Source: Enterobacter asburiae (GTDB lineage: Bacteria > Pseudomonadota > Gammaproteobacteria > Enterobacterales > Enterobacteriaceae). From it: a DNA stretch of 64,000 bases. The notes beneath the pieces were generated by a model that saw nothing but the letters and a program-made list of their open reading frames with translations, was not told the DNA's origin and did not search any database. The stretch spans positions 4,278,001 to 4,342,000 of the forward strand of contig NZ_AP019632.1 in assembly GCF_007035645.1 (NCBI RefSeq). Reading direction: 5' to 3'. Both the position numbers and the translations under genes were made by a program. Below are positions 46,615-56,504 of this stretch, piece after piece (the first letter of the stretch is position 1; each line of letters begins with the position of its first letter).

Positions 46615-46714
46615 TACATAGCTGTATTACATTTACGTCATCTTCCCCACAGGTTGATTATTTTTATATATGATCATAAGGACATCTTTTATGTACCTCA
46701 GAAGGTAATTACAC

Positions 46715-47164
46715 ATGAATATATTAATCACGACCACTGCGTTTACAGCTTTATTTTGTGGGGCAGCTTTTGCTCAGTCCAGTGATATTGCCCATGAAGC
46801 ACATCGATTTGTTAATAATGCCTCAGCCGTCAGTCATGTGAATTCCTCGACGCATGAAAACTTACCGGACAGGGTTAATAAAAACAACACGCCCTCATTC
46901 TCTGAAATGAATGAACATGAAAGGGCCATTGTTGCTCATTCATTTATGAACAACAGCGCGTCCTATGCGCATCAGAAAATGATTGAGGAACATAAAAAAA
47001 TGCTGTCCGGCAGTGATGCAAATTCAAAGACCTCGTCTTCTTCTTTTAACGAACTGAATGCCGGAGAAAAAGCCGCTCTCGTGCATGAGCAGGTCAATAA
47101 TGCCGGTGCGGAAGCACATCAGACGCAGGCAAGAAAGCTTCGCGGGCTGTATTCGACCAGGTAA
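46715..47164 (+). CDS. Second PcoE/SilE-family periplasmic metal-binding protein
   Basis: 149-residue secreted protein with signal peptide (M-N-I-L-I-T-T-T-A-F..., cleavage near residue 20). Mature repeats S-F-S-E-M-N-E-H-E-R and A-H-Q-K-M-I-E-E-H-K-K-M are shared with PcoE and SilE, yet the rest differs and Met is less frequent. It is divergent from pcoA and shares its copper box. It is described in some islands as a pcoE1- or pcoF-like gene; I leave the symbol open. Likely a periplasmic Cu/Ag buffer. Confidence 0.8.
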   Translation: MNILITTTAFTALFCGAAFAQSSDIAHEAHRFVNNASAVSHVNSSTHENLPDRVNKNNTPSFSEMNEHERAIVAHSFMNNSASYAHQKMIEEHKKMLSGSDANSKTSSSSFNELNAGEKAALVHEQVNNAGAEAHQTQARKLRGLYSTR

Positions 47165-47452
47165 CTGCAGGCGGGTTAGTGCTTAGCGTCAGGTGCGCAG
47201 CAGGGCTTTACTGACGGGTTACGTAGCAGGACATGAGCCCCATATTGCTCTGCCGTAACCTGTTTCAGTCCCGTTAATCATCACCGTCGGGCTGGTCATA
47301 CAGTTCCCAGAGCTTCAGGAGCAAACGGGAAACAAGATATGTTACAAAAATGACGACCATCAACGGTGCTCCCGATTAACTGACAGATGACACGCCTCCT
47401 GAAAACCCCTAGCATACGCCGCAGTGTTCATGCTAACGGCGAATTCCAGTAA
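47165..47452. other. Intergenic stretch between PcoE-like gene and M23 peptidase
   Basis: 288 bp. It holds a 28-residue candidate on the minus strand (47274-47360) and a short hairpin AGCATACGCC...near 47411. An in-frame TAA right before the peptidase ATG closes upstream extension of that gene. No promoter stands out. Confidence 0.5.
47274..47360 (-). CDS. Candidate 28-residue single-helix membrane protein
   Basis: ATG at 47360 to TAA at 47274 encodes 28 residues: a hydrophobic helix M-V-V-I-F-V-T-Y-L-V-S followed by L-L-L-K-L-W and an acidic tail D-Q-P-D-G-D-D. GGGAGC lies about 7 bp before the ATG. This is the shape of small inner-membrane regulatory proteins. No homologue known to me; a chance ORF is possible. 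Confidence 0.35.
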   Translation of the reverse strand: MVVIFVTYLVSRLLLKLWELYDQPDGDD

Positions 47453-48190
47453 ATGTATTCTACCGATGTCGTAAAAGAAAATGCCTACCTTTCAGCCACC
47501 CGCTCGGGGCTGGAATCGAACGAGATCGCTACTCTTCAGCGCTCCTTGCCTTCCCGGTTTAATCTGCGGCATTTGAAAAAAAATGAATCATTAAAACTCG
47601 TACTGCAAAAGAAAGCGGGAAAATCACGTGTCGTGGCCTATAAATTTACGTCCGGTTCATTTAATTACACGGCGTATCGTATATCAGATAAAAAGTTCTA
47701 TAACCTTTCCGATACTTCCGGGAAAGGCAGTCTCGATTATCCGTTACCGGCCACAGCAAGACTCAGTTCGCCTTTCAATCCTGCAAGACTTAACCCGGTA
47801 TCGGGAAAAGTGAGTCCCCATAATGGCATTGATTATTCCATGCCCATGAACACGAAAATAGTCAGCGTCATCGACGGAAAAATCACCCGGGCCGAATACA
47901 ACAGTACCATGGGATATTTTGTTGAAGTAACGGGAAAAGCCGGTGTTAAAACTCGCTATCTCCACCTCAATAAAATACTCGTTACTAAAGGGGCCAGGGT
48001 TACCCGGGAAGACGCTATTGCGTTATCCGGTAACAGCGGACGTTCATCCGGTCCTCATCTGCATTACGAGCTGGTCATCAATAACAATCCTGTTAACTCA
48101 CTGGCGTTCCGGACGGCGGCACCCGCTGATAACAAACTCGAACAGCATGCCTTTGCGCATGTCAGAGACTACGAACGATACCTGGACTGA
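47453..48190 (+). CDS. M23-family metallopeptidase (LytM domain) of the metal island
   Basis: 245-residue protein with a C-terminal M23 domain: zinc ligands His and Asp in H-N-G-I-D-Y near residue 123 and H-L-H-Y-E near residue 199. The N-terminal half has an OapA/opacity-like fold. It is a peptidoglycan endopeptidase family. No signal peptide is visible and an in-frame TAA immediately precedes the ATG, so either the N-terminus is lost or export is unusual. Such a gene (called pcoG in some descriptions) is a regular resident between pco and sil. Confidence 0.78.
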   Translation: MYSTDVVKENAYLSATRSGLESNEIATLQRSLPSRFNLRHLKKNESLKLVLQKKAGKSRVVAYKFTSGSFNYTAYRISDKKFYNLSDTSGKGSLDYPLPATARLSSPFNPARLNPVSGKVSPHNGIDYSMPMNTKIVSVIDGKITRAEYNSTMGYFVEVTGKAGVKTRYLHLNKILVTKGARVTREDAIALSGNSGRSSGPHLHYELVINNNPVNSLAFRTAAPADNKLEQHAFAHVRDYERYLD

Positions 48191-48223
48191 TAACGGGACC
48201 GCGACGCGGTCCCGTCTGCCGGA

Positions 48224-48421
48224 TTAATTTTTTTTATCGTTTTCACTTCCGTGATGTTGATGATCTCCATGCCCCCCGTGACCGTGGAAAAGATGCATGA
48301 GCGGACAAAGCAGCAGTAACAGATATGGCCAGTAGCCTGCCACATGTGACCAGTGTTCGCGCAGGAGAGCAAATGCCGCAATCGCGGCGACAGCAATAAG
48401 CGCATAGGTTGTACTTTTCAT
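48224..48421 (-). CDS. DUF2933 small His-rich membrane protein
   Basis: 65 residues: a helix (T-T-Y-A-L-I-A-V-A-A-I-A-A), a second helix (Y-W-P-Y-L-L-L-L-L-C-P-L-M), and a His-rich tail H-L-F-H-G-H-G-G-H-G-D-H-Q-H-H-G. DUF2933 proteins occur in copper/silver and mercury resistance loci. It follows silP by 40 bp on the same strand, so it is the last gene of the sil efflux transcript. It may bind metal at the membrane. Confidence 0.75.
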   Translation of the reverse strand: MKSTTYALIAVAAIAAFALLREHWSHVAGYWPYLLLLLCPLMHLFHGHGGHGDHQHHGSENDKKN

Positions 48422-48461
48422 ACCGGACTCCTTCTGTTAGTAACAGACCCTTCATTCAGGG

Positions 48462-50906
48462 TTATTTCCCGAGCCTGACACTTTTCAGACGCAACGCATT
48501 TGCAATGACGCTAACGGAGGAAAGGGCCATAGCCGCCGCCGCAATAACTGGCGACAGCAGTATTCCATACACAGGATAAAGCAGACCTGCAGCTACAGGC
48601 ACCCCAAGAGCATTGTAGATAAACGCAAAAAACAGATTCTGCCGGATATTTTTCATGGTGATCTCTGACAGATGACGGGCCCTGTTGAGTATCATCAAAT
48701 CGCCTTTGAGAAGGGTAACGCCAGCACTTTCTATTGCCACATCTGTACCCGTTCCCATGGCTATACCCACGTCAGCCGCTGCCAGCGCCGGGGCATCATT
48801 CACACCGTCTCCGGCCATCGCAACCACATGGCCAGACTCTTTCAGTCGGGTTATCACTGCTTTTTTGCCATCCGGCAGAATCCCGGCTTCAACCTCATCT
48901 ATTCCCAGTTTCCGTGCGACTGCTTCAGCAGTAAGCTGGTTATCCCCGGTGAGCATAACAATGCGGATCCCCGCCTGACGCAAAGCTTTAAGCGCATCCG
49001 GCGTGGTTGCTTTCACGGGATCCGAGATAGCTATCAGGCCTGCAAGGTTCCCGTCTGTGGCCACATAGATAACGGTAGCGCCTTCCATCCGCAACGTATC
49101 CGCAACGGCCTTTTGATTATCAATAACGATACTGTTTTCCTGCATAGCCAGTTCATTACCAATAACAACCCGTTGACCTTCGACATCGCCTGAGACACCT
49201 TTCCCCGACGGGGCATTGAAATTACTGACGGCAGGTATCACGATCCCCTTTTCCTGCGCGGCTCTGACAACAGCCATACCCAACGGATGCTGCGAACCTT
49301 TTTCCACTGCAGCTGTTACACGTAAAAGAGATATTTCCCCACCCGGACTGAGACTGATAATCCCTGTCACCGTAGGCGAACCTTCCGTGAGCGTGCCTGT
49401 TTTGTCGACAACCAGCGTGTCCACTTTTTCAAGACGCTCAAGGGCTTCGGCATTCTTGATTAACACCCCGGCCTGGGCGCCTTTGCCCACCCCCACCATT
49501 ATCGACATCGGCGTGGCCAGTCCCAGCGCGCAGGGACAGGCAATAATCAGGACCGACACAGCCGCAATGAGACCGTGCGCCATCCTGGGCTCGGGCCCCC
49601 AGACAGACCAGATCAAGAAAGCAACAACCGCGATAAGTATCACCAGAGGAACAAACCAGCCTGAAACGCTGTCTGCCATTCTCTGGATGGGGGCACGCGA
49701 ACGCTGTGCATCAGCGACCATCTGAACAATTCGTGAGAGCATCGTTTCATCACCGACTTTCTCTGCTCGGATGATAAGACTACCTGTCTGATTAATCGTC
49801 CCCCCAATGACAGGTTCACCCTCTTTTTTGGTAACCGGCATAGACTCCCCGGTCACCATCGATTCATCAACGGTTGTTTTGCCTTCGACCACGATACCGT
49901 CGACCGGAATACTCTCTCCAGGTCTGATGCGGAGCTTATCGCCAGGCAGGACATCTTCTGCATTAATATCCGTTTCATGACCGTCATGATCCAGCCGCCT
50001 GGCTGTTTTGGGGGCAAGGTTCAGAAGCGCAGTAATGGCACCTGAGGTTTGTTCCCGTGCCCGCAGTTCAAGAACCTGTCCCAGCAGAACAAGCACCGTA
50101 ATTACTGCTGCGGCTTCAAAATAAACGGCCACCAGGCCATCCATGTTTCTGAACGATGCAGGAAACCAGGAGGGGAAGACGGTTGCAATGACGCTGTAAA
50201 CCCAGGCTGCGCCGGTCCCCATTGCAACAAGGGTAAACATATTCAGGGAGCGGTTACGCAACGACATTCCGGCCCGGGCGAAGAATGGCCAGCCACAGTA
50301 CAACACGACTGGAGAGGCCAGAAGCAGCTGCAGCCATGTGTTGTATTGTGGCGGTACTGTATTCCTCAAGGCGGGAAACAGATGAGATCCCATTTCGAGT
50401 ATCAGAACCGGAAACGCCAGCAACAACCCCAGCCAGAAGCGTCTTGTCATGTCGCGAAGTTCATCACTCGGCCCCGTCGATGCCGTGGCTACGAGCGGTT
50501 CCAGTGCCATTCCACAGACAGGACAGCTTCCGGGACCACTGCGGCGTATCTCCGGGTGCATCGGACATGTCCACACACCTTCAGAAATATCTTTCTCCGC
50601 CTGATGGTGAGGCTGTTTTATCTGGTCTGGGCTGACTTCGTGGTGATCGTGGTGGTGGTGGGAATGTTCACTGGCATCTTCGGTAAGATAACGGTCGGGA
50701 TGGGCTGTAAATTTACTCTCACAGCTGGCAGAGCAGAAATAAAGCTGATGGTCCTGGTATCGAATGCTGCTGTGCGCCTTGTCGGGCAGGAATGCCATCC
50801 CGCACACGGGATCTCTCACCTTATGCAATACGTGGCTCTCGTCCGGGGATAATGTCTGTTCAGAAGCAGTCTGGTTGTTGTGTTGCACTACATTGTCATT
50901 TTTCAC
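48462..50906 (-). CDS. silP: SilP silver/copper P1B-type ATPase
   Basis: 814-residue P-type ATPase. N-terminus: YHS-like D-P-V-C-G-M with F-C-S-A-S-C, a His cluster H-S-H-H-H-H-D-H-H, and a heavy-metal-binding C-P-M-H-P-E-I...C-P-V-C-G-M segment, instead of the classical G-M-T-C-x-x-C. The metal site is C-P-C in helix 6, phosphorylation D-K-T-G-T-L-T and hinge G-D-G-V-N-D. AAGGAGA lies 7 bp before a GTG at 50906, so I start there; the frame is open 10 codons further. It pumps Ag(I) to the periplasm for SilCBA. Confidence 0.9.
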   Translation of the reverse strand: MKNDNVVQHNNQTASEQTLSPDESHVLHKVRDPVCGMAFLPDKAHSSIRYQDHQLYFCSASCESKFTAHPDRYLTEDASEHSHHHHDHHEVSPDQIKQPHHQAEKDISEGVWTCPMHPEIRRSGPGSCPVCGMALEPLVATASTGPSDELRDMTRRFWLGLLLAFPVLILEMGSHLFPALRNTVPPQYNTWLQLLLASPVVLYCGWPFFARAGMSLRNRSLNMFTLVAMGTGAAWVYSVIATVFPSWFPASFRNMDGLVAVYFEAAAVITVLVLLGQVLELRAREQTSGAITALLNLAPKTARRLDHDGHETDINAEDVLPGDKLRIRPGESIPVDGIVVEGKTTVDESMVTGESMPVTKKEGEPVIGGTINQTGSLIIRAEKVGDETMLSRIVQMVADAQRSRAPIQRMADSVSGWFVPLVILIAVVAFLIWSVWGPEPRMAHGLIAAVSVLIIACPCALGLATPMSIMVGVGKGAQAGVLIKNAEALERLEKVDTLVVDKTGTLTEGSPTVTGIISLSPGGEISLLRVTAAVEKGSQHPLGMAVVRAAQEKGIVIPAVSNFNAPSGKGVSGDVEGQRVVIGNELAMQENSIVIDNQKAVADTLRMEGATVIYVATDGNLAGLIAISDPVKATTPDALKALRQAGIRIVMLTGDNQLTAEAVARKLGIDEVEAGILPDGKKAVITRLKESGHVVAMAGDGVNDAPALAAADVGIAMGTGTDVAIESAGVTLLKGDLMILNRARHLSEITMKNIRQNLFFAFIYNALGVPVAAGLLYPVYGILLSPVIAAAAMALSSVSVIANALRLKSVRLGK

Positions 50907-51033
50907 AGTAACTCTCCTTATGCATGCCTGAAGCATTTTCTGTCTTCAGGGTATGTCATGGATGCGATTACCACGAATGTCGCCGGCACAGGAGTGCCTG
51001 CTGCCGGCGTCCCGTTATCAGCCGTTCCGCTGA

Positions 51034-51474
51034 CTATTCGATTCGCTGGAAGACTTTTTTACTGCCCTCCGGAGAGAATGCAATAACATCGTAAGCCTCT
51101 TTACGGGCCCCCATCTCCATTCCCGGGCTCCCCGCAGGCATGCCCGGGGTGGCAAGACCATAAATCCCTGAACCAGACAGCATTGCCTTATGTATCGTGG
51201 CTGCAGGCACATGGCCTTCAATGATCAAATTACCAGTAACTGCGGTATGACAGCTTCTCAGCTCAGCAGGAACAGCATATTTTTCTTTCAGGGCTGACAG
51301 GGCCTGATCATTCATGACGTGGGTCCGCACCTCAAACCCGTCCTTTTCCATCGCCTTGTCCCACAGGGAACAGCAACCACAGTTTTCAGACTTGTACATG
51401 TCTATTACTTTTTCACCTGCCATTGCCGGAAGTGAAAGGCCAAAAGCCAGGGTCATTAAAATTATTTTTTTCAT
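51034..51474 (-). CDS. silG: DUF411 (CopG-like) periplasmic protein, SilG
   Basis: 146-residue secreted protein with signal peptide (M-K-K-I-I-L-M-T-L..., cleavage after A-M-A). A Cys motif C-G-C-C near residue 32 and H-T near residue 78 are the likely metal ligands of the DUF411/CopG group. AGAGG supports the ATG at 51474. It lies between silA and silP as in other sil operons. Probably carries Cu(I)/Ag(I) in the periplasm. Confidence 0.78.
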   Translation of the reverse strand: MKKIILMTLAFGLSLPAMAGEKVIDMYKSENCGCCSLWDKAMEKDGFEVRTHVMNDQALSALKEKYAVPAELRSCHTAVTGNLIIEGHVPAATIHKAMLSGSGIYGLATPGMPAGSPGMEMGARKEAYDVIAFSPEGSKKVFQRIE

Positions 51475-51559
51475 ACTCACCTCTGTATGTTATCGATATA
51501 AACCCTGACGTCAGGGTGAATTTATGCAAAAGGACACCCGCAGGGGTGCCCTTTCAGGG

Positions 51560-54500
51560 TTATGACACGCTCTTTTTATGTCTGCGCAGCCAGATGAGTT
51601 TATAGGCGGCAGGAATAATGAACAGGGACAGCAGCGGAGCTGTGATCATCCCGCCAATCATGGGGGCCGCGATACGGCTCATGACTTCTGAACCTGCGCC
51701 GGTACCCCAGAGTATCGGCAGCAGACCCGCGATGATCACCGCCACGGTCATGGCTTTCGGCCGGACACGCAGCACGGCACCATGATAAAGGGCTTCATCA
51801 AGACCTTCCGGTGTGAACGTTTCTTTGTTTGACAGTTCCGGATGCGCTTCAATGGCATGACGCAGATACATCAGCATGACCACGCCAAACTCTGCTGCCA
51901 CACCGGCCAGGGCGATAAACCCGGTTCCGGTTGCGACTGACATATGGAAGCCCTGCCAGTACAGGAACCATATCCCGCCAACCAGGGCGAACGGCAGACT
52001 CATCAGGATCAACAACGCTTCATCAACCCGGCGGAACGCCAGATACAACAGGATGAAAATGATCATCACCGTCATCGGCACCATCAATTTAAGTTTCTTG
52101 TTGGCGTGCTCAAGCAGTTCAAATTGTCCGGAGAATGACACGCTGGTACCCGGTCTCAGTTTCACTTTCTGACTGATAGCCGTTTTAATATCATTAACCA
52201 CCGACACCATATCCCTGCCGCGCGCGTCAATGTAAATCCAGCTGGCTGGACGGGCATTTTCCGTTTTCAGCATAGTCGGCCCTGAAACGACCTTAATATC
52301 CGCGACATCGCCCAGCGTGATCTGCTGCTTCATCGGGGTCAGGATCGGCATCTGTTTCAATGCATTTGGACTGTTCCGATAATCCTGCGGATAGCGAATA
52401 TTAATCGGGTAGCGGGCCACGCCTTCAACCGTTTCCCCTACCGTTGCGCCGCCGATGGCTGATGAGACAAACAGCTGTACATCACCAACAGTCATACCGT
52501 AACGGGACGCTTTTTCCCGGTTGATATCGATATCGATGTAACGCCCGCCTTCAAGTCGCTCAGCCAGGGCAGACACCACGCCCGGCACGGTTTTGGCTAC
52601 CGCCTCGATACTCTGCGCAGTCGCATCAATATCGGCCAGGACAGTCCCTGAGACCTTGATACCTATCGGGCTTTTGATCCCGGTTGAGAGCATATCAATA
52701 CGGTTACGGATTGGCGGAACCCAGAGGTTTGCCAGACCCGGTAAACGGACGGTCTTGTCGAGTTCTTCAATAATCTTGTCAATCGTCATACCCGGACGCC
52801 ACTGATCCTCAGGTTTGAGCTGGATCGTGGTTTCCACCATTTCAAGCGGTGCGGAATCCGTTGCGGTCTCTGCTTTACCGGTCTTGCCAAATACAGAGGC
52901 CACTTCAGGAACGCTTTTGATTAACTTGTCCGTCGTCTGCAGGAGTGCTGCAGCTTCTGCCGGAGAGACGCCAGGCAATGTTGATGGCATATACAGCAGG
53001 TCGCCCTCATTGATCTTCGGCAGAAACTCCCCCCCCACCTGACTCAATGGCCATATAACGGTGAAAATGGACAAGGCCGCAACCAGCAGGGTTGTTTTTG
53101 GCCAATGGAGGACCCGCAGCAGCAATGGATGATACGCTTTGATCAGCACCCGGTTCAGGGGGTTACTGGTCTCGGCAGGAATTTTTCCCCGGATCCAGAA
53201 TCCCATCAGGATCGGAATGACAATGATGGCCAGCGCGGCCGCTCCCGCCATGGAGTACGTTTTCGTGAATGCCAGCGGGCCAAACAGACGTCCTTCCTGA
53301 CCTTCCAGGGTAAAGATAGGAATAAAGGACAGGGTGATGATCAGCAGGCTGATAAACAGTGCGGGTCCCACTTCCACGGAGGCGTCGGTAATCACCTTCC
53401 AGCGGGTGGCGTTGTCAATCTGCTCACCCGGATGCTGATGATCCCACTCCTCAAGCCGTTTATGCGCATTCTCAATCATCACAATGGCGGCATCCACCAT
53501 CGCACCGACGGCAATAGCTATCCCTCCCAGCGACATGATATTGGCGTTTAGTCCCTGGAAGTGCATGACGATAAAGGCGATACACAGGCCAAGCGGCAGA
53601 GAGATAATCGCCACCAGGGCAGAACGTACGTGCCACAGGAACAGGGCACAGACGATGGCCACCACGATAAACTCTTCCAGAAGTTTGGAACTGAGGTTAT
53701 CAATCGCCCGGTCGATGAGCTGGCTGCGATCGTAGGTGGTCACGATTTCAACACCTTCCGGCAGGCTGGCCTTCAGCGTCTCAAGTTTATCCCTCACTGC
53801 CGTGATAACGTCGCGTGCATTTTTACCCGACCGCAGGATCACCACGCCGCCAGCGACTTCGCCCTGGCCGTTCAGCTCGGCAATACCACGCCGCATTTCA
53901 GGCCCGGTCTGCACGCGGGCAACATCCCGCAGATAAACCGGCACGCCGTTCTCGCCTGTTTTCAGGACGATGTTATTAAAATCATCAATGCTCTGAAGAT
54001 AACCGCTGGCACGGACCATATACTCAGCTTCGGCCATTTCAACGGATGAGCCACCGGCCTCCTGGTTAGACGATTCAAGGGCCTGTTTCACTTCGGGCAG
54101 GCTGATACCATACTGAGACAGTTTTACCGGATTGACCTGAATCTGGTACTGTTTCACCACGCCGCCAACCGAAGCGACCTCAGCCACGTTCGGGATGGTT
54201 TTCAGCTCAAATTTCAGGAACCAGTCCTGCAGAGAACGCAGTTCTGAAAGGTCGTGTTTTCCGCTGCGATCGACAAGGGCATATTCAAATATCCAGCCCA
54301 CCCCCGTGGCGTCCGGACCGATTTCAGAACTCACACCGGCGGGCAGTTTTCCCTGTACCTGGTTCAGGTACTCCAGCACGCGGGAACGGGCCCAGTACAG
54401 ATCGGTGCCGTCTTCAAAAATGACATACACATACGAATCACCGAACTGTGAAAAACCACGCACGGTTTTTGCGCCAGGCACGGACAGCATGGTGGTGGTA

Positions 54501-54706
54501 AGTGGATAGGTGACCTGGTTTTCTACAATCTGCGGGGCCTGGCCGGGATAGCTGGTTTTGATAATGACCTGCACATCTGACAGGTCAGGCAAGGCATCGA
54601 CAGGCGTGTTAATAATCGTCCATGTGCCCCAGATGCTGAGAAACAGGGCCCCCATCATGACCAGGAAACGGTTGGCGACAGAGCGCCGGATAATCCATTC
54701 AATCAT
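51560..54706 (-). CDS. silA: SilA RND-type silver/copper efflux pump
   Basis: 1048-residue heavy-metal RND transporter, CusA-like. Twelve membrane helices with two large periplasmic loops. Helix 4 carries the proton-relay acid in [10 protein letters not shown]. Met residues along the inner channel pass metal outward. It pairs with SilB (adaptor) and SilC (outer-membrane channel). It follows silB by 10 bp. Length matches the family. Confidence 0.93.
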   Translation of the reverse strand: MIEWIIRRSVANRFLVMMGALFLSIWGTWTIINTPVDALPDLSDVQVIIKTSYPGQAPQIVENQVTYPLTTTMLSVPGAKTVRGFSQFGDSYVYVIFEDGTDLYWARSRVLEYLNQVQGKLPAGVSSEIGPDATGVGWIFEYALVDRSGKHDLSELRSLQDWFLKFELKTIPNVAEVASVGGVVKQYQIQVNPVKLSQYGISLPEVKQALESSNQEAGGSSVEMAEAEYMVRASGYLQSIDDFNNIVLKTGENGVPVYLRDVARVQTGPEMRRGIAELNGQGEVAGGVVILRSGKNARDVITAVRDKLETLKASLPEGVEIVTTYDRSQLIDRAIDNLSSKLLEEFIVVAIVCALFLWHVRSALVAIISLPLGLCIAFIVMHFQGLNANIMSLGGIAIAVGAMVDAAIVMIENAHKRLEEWDHQHPGEQIDNATRWKVITDASVEVGPALFISLLIITLSFIPIFTLEGQEGRLFGPLAFTKTYSMAGAAALAIIVIPILMGFWIRGKIPAETSNPLNRVLIKAYHPLLLRVLHWPKTTLLVAALSIFTVIWPLSQVGGEFLPKINEGDLLYMPSTLPGVSPAEAAALLQTTDKLIKSVPEVASVFGKTGKAETATDSAPLEMVETTIQLKPEDQWRPGMTIDKIIEELDKTVRLPGLANLWVPPIRNRIDMLSTGIKSPIGIKVSGTVLADIDATAQSIEAVAKTVPGVVSALAERLEGGRYIDIDINREKASRYGMTVGDVQLFVSSAIGGATVGETVEGVARYPINIRYPQDYRNSPNALKQMPILTPMKQQITLGDVADIKVVSGPTMLKTENARPASWIYIDARGRDMVSVVNDIKTAISQKVKLRPGTSVSFSGQFELLEHANKKLKLMVPMTVMIIFILLYLAFRRVDEALLILMSLPFALVGGIWFLYWQGFHMSVATGTGFIALAGVAAEFGVVMLMYLRHAIEAHPELSNKETFTPEGLDEALYHGAVLRVRPKAMTVAVIIAGLLPILWGTGAGSEVMSRIAAPMIGGMITAPLLSLFIIPAAYKLIWLRRHKKSVS

Positions 54707-54716
54707 CGTCGTCTCC

Positions 54717-56009
54717 TCAGTGCCCTGAATGCATATTTACAGGCTGGTCAGACATTGCTGGCATACTGCTTTCTGTTTTTTCAGGGTGGCGCATACGTTC
54801 CAGTGCGCCCGTAATATTGGCTTCAGAGTCAATGAGGAACAGGCCACTGACCACCACGGTATCGCCTTCATTCAGGCCGGAGCCGATGCCGGACTGTTGC
54901 TGTGACTCATGCAGAACGTGGATCTGTTTCGGCACAAACTTGCCTTCATCATCAACAGTAATCACGCGCTGTTCTTTGCCGGTATCGATAACGGCCTGGC
55001 TTGGTATCAGCAGCATCTCCTGGCTCCTGGTATTCAGTTTCAGATAGGCATTCATGCCCGGCTTGAGAAACTCATCCTTATTAGAAACCTGGAGACGGAC
55101 CTGAAGCGTACGGGTTGTCTGATCCACGCTGGGAAGAATGTTCCATTTTTCGACATGGAATGTTTTATCCGGATAAGCCGGTACCGAAATTTCAAACTGC
55201 GACGTATCTTTCAGCAGATAGGCGATAGATTCTGGCACTGCAGCGCTGATCCAGACCGGGTCCATCCCCTGAATCTGAGCCACCACCTTATCTTTGGAAA
55301 TATTCATGCCGGTGCGCAGGTCAAATGCAGTAATGACACCATCAATAGGTGCTTTAATGGTAAAACGGGTCTGGATTGTGCGGGTTGAACGCAGCCTTTG
55401 AATATCTTCTTCCGGCATACCAGCCAGACGAAGTCGCTCCAGAACCCCTTTTATCTGGGTTGGCGTACCGCCTGTACCGGATAACAGCAGAAACTCACTT
55501 TGTGCCTCAACCCATTCAGGAATGGTGATATCGATAAGCGGAGTGCCTTTCTTCACATGATCGCCAATCGTCTGGGGATACACTTTTTCGACGAAACCAT
55601 CAGAACGCGCCTGCACAATGACAAACTGATATTCGTTGTAACTGACATTAGCCGGGATTGTCTGAGAATAATTCAGCATTCCTCGCGTGACTTTTTGCGT
55701 TTTTAATCCCAGATTCTGAACCTGAGTTGGATCGATACGGATCCCGCCACTGCTTTTATCGCCACTTTCATCAGCATATTTCGGCACCAGGTCCATATCC
55801 ATAAAGGGAGATTTTCCGGGTTTATCAAATTTAGTATCCGGTTTCATCGGGTCATACCAGAAAAGTACCTTTTTCTCCGGTGCCTTTTGTTCTGTTTGTA
55901 CTGTTTTTTGTGATGAGTTTAAATACTGCCAGGCAGTAACCGATATCAGCCCTCCTGCTATGAGGCTGCTGATAATTATTGCAGCATATTTTATCTTTAA
56001 AGAAGCCAT
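54717..56009 (-). CDS. silB: SilB periplasmic adaptor protein
   Basis: 430-residue membrane-fusion protein, CusB-like. A single N-terminal helix (residues 8-28) precedes the metal-binding segment Y-D-P-M...P-F-M-D-M-D-L with the Met triad (about residues 55-80), then hairpin and barrel domains. C-terminal H-S-G-H. It takes metal from SilF and activates SilA. 113 bp separate it from silF. Confidence 0.92.
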   Translation of the reverse strand: MASLKIKYAAIIISSLIAGGLISVTAWQYLNSSQKTVQTEQKAPEKKVLFWYDPMKPDTKFDKPGKSPFMDMDLVPKYADESGDKSSGGIRIDPTQVQNLGLKTQKVTRGMLNYSQTIPANVSYNEYQFVIVQARSDGFVEKVYPQTIGDHVKKGTPLIDITIPEWVEAQSEFLLLSGTGGTPTQIKGVLERLRLAGMPEEDIQRLRSTRTIQTRFTIKAPIDGVITAFDLRTGMNISKDKVVAQIQGMDPVWISAAVPESIAYLLKDTSQFEISVPAYPDKTFHVEKWNILPSVDQTTRTLQVRLQVSNKDEFLKPGMNAYLKLNTRSQEMLLIPSQAVIDTGKEQRVITVDDEGKFVPKQIHVLHESQQQSGIGSGLNEGDTVVVSGLFLIDSEANITGALERMRHPEKTESSMPAMSDQPVNMHSGH

Positions 56010-56122
56010 ACAATTTCTCGCTGAAAAATCAAAACACCTGGCATATGCGCCCGATCATTCATTCACAGTAATCCCTTAATGAATGTTCAGGCGCACTGGA
56101 TGTATTCGCTCCGGAGTGTCAA

Positions 56123-56476
56123 TCAGGATTGCGTAACGTTAATGCTTTTGAGTAAGGAGATATTGCCCTGCTGAATAAACGAGAAATCGACATGGTTGCC
56201 GGTTTTCAGGGCATTGATAGCGTCGTCTGCATTAACAAAAGTGAAGCGCATGGTCATTGCAGGCCAGCCCACCGCAGGGATTGCTTCGTGCGAAATGGTG
56301 ATTTTTTTACTATTCATATCAATGTCTTTAACGACACCGGTGCCCTTGATAACCTGCTGTACCGAAGCATCACTGGCAGCATTCATATCGCCATGCTGAT
56401 GTGTTTCAGCATGAAGACCGGCAGAGAACATGACAGAGAAGGCACCAAATAAAACGGCTTTAAGTGAATTACGCAT
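56123..56476 (-). CDS. silF: SilF periplasmic metallochaperone
   Basis: 117-residue CusF-like protein with a signal peptide (residues 1-23). The metal site is formed by His in I-S-H-E, Trp in G-W-P and the M-T-M pair near residues 70-83. It hands Ag(I)/Cu(I) to SilB. It follows silC by 28 bp. Confidence 0.9.
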   Translation of the reverse strand: MRNSLKAVLFGAFSVMFSAGLHAETHQHGDMNAASDASVQQVIKGTGVVKDIDMNSKKITISHEAIPAVGWPAMTMRFTFVNADDAINALKTGNHVDFSFIQQGNISLLKSINVTQS

Positions 56477-56504
56477 TTTTAATTTCCTGATTAATTAAAT
56501 AAAT

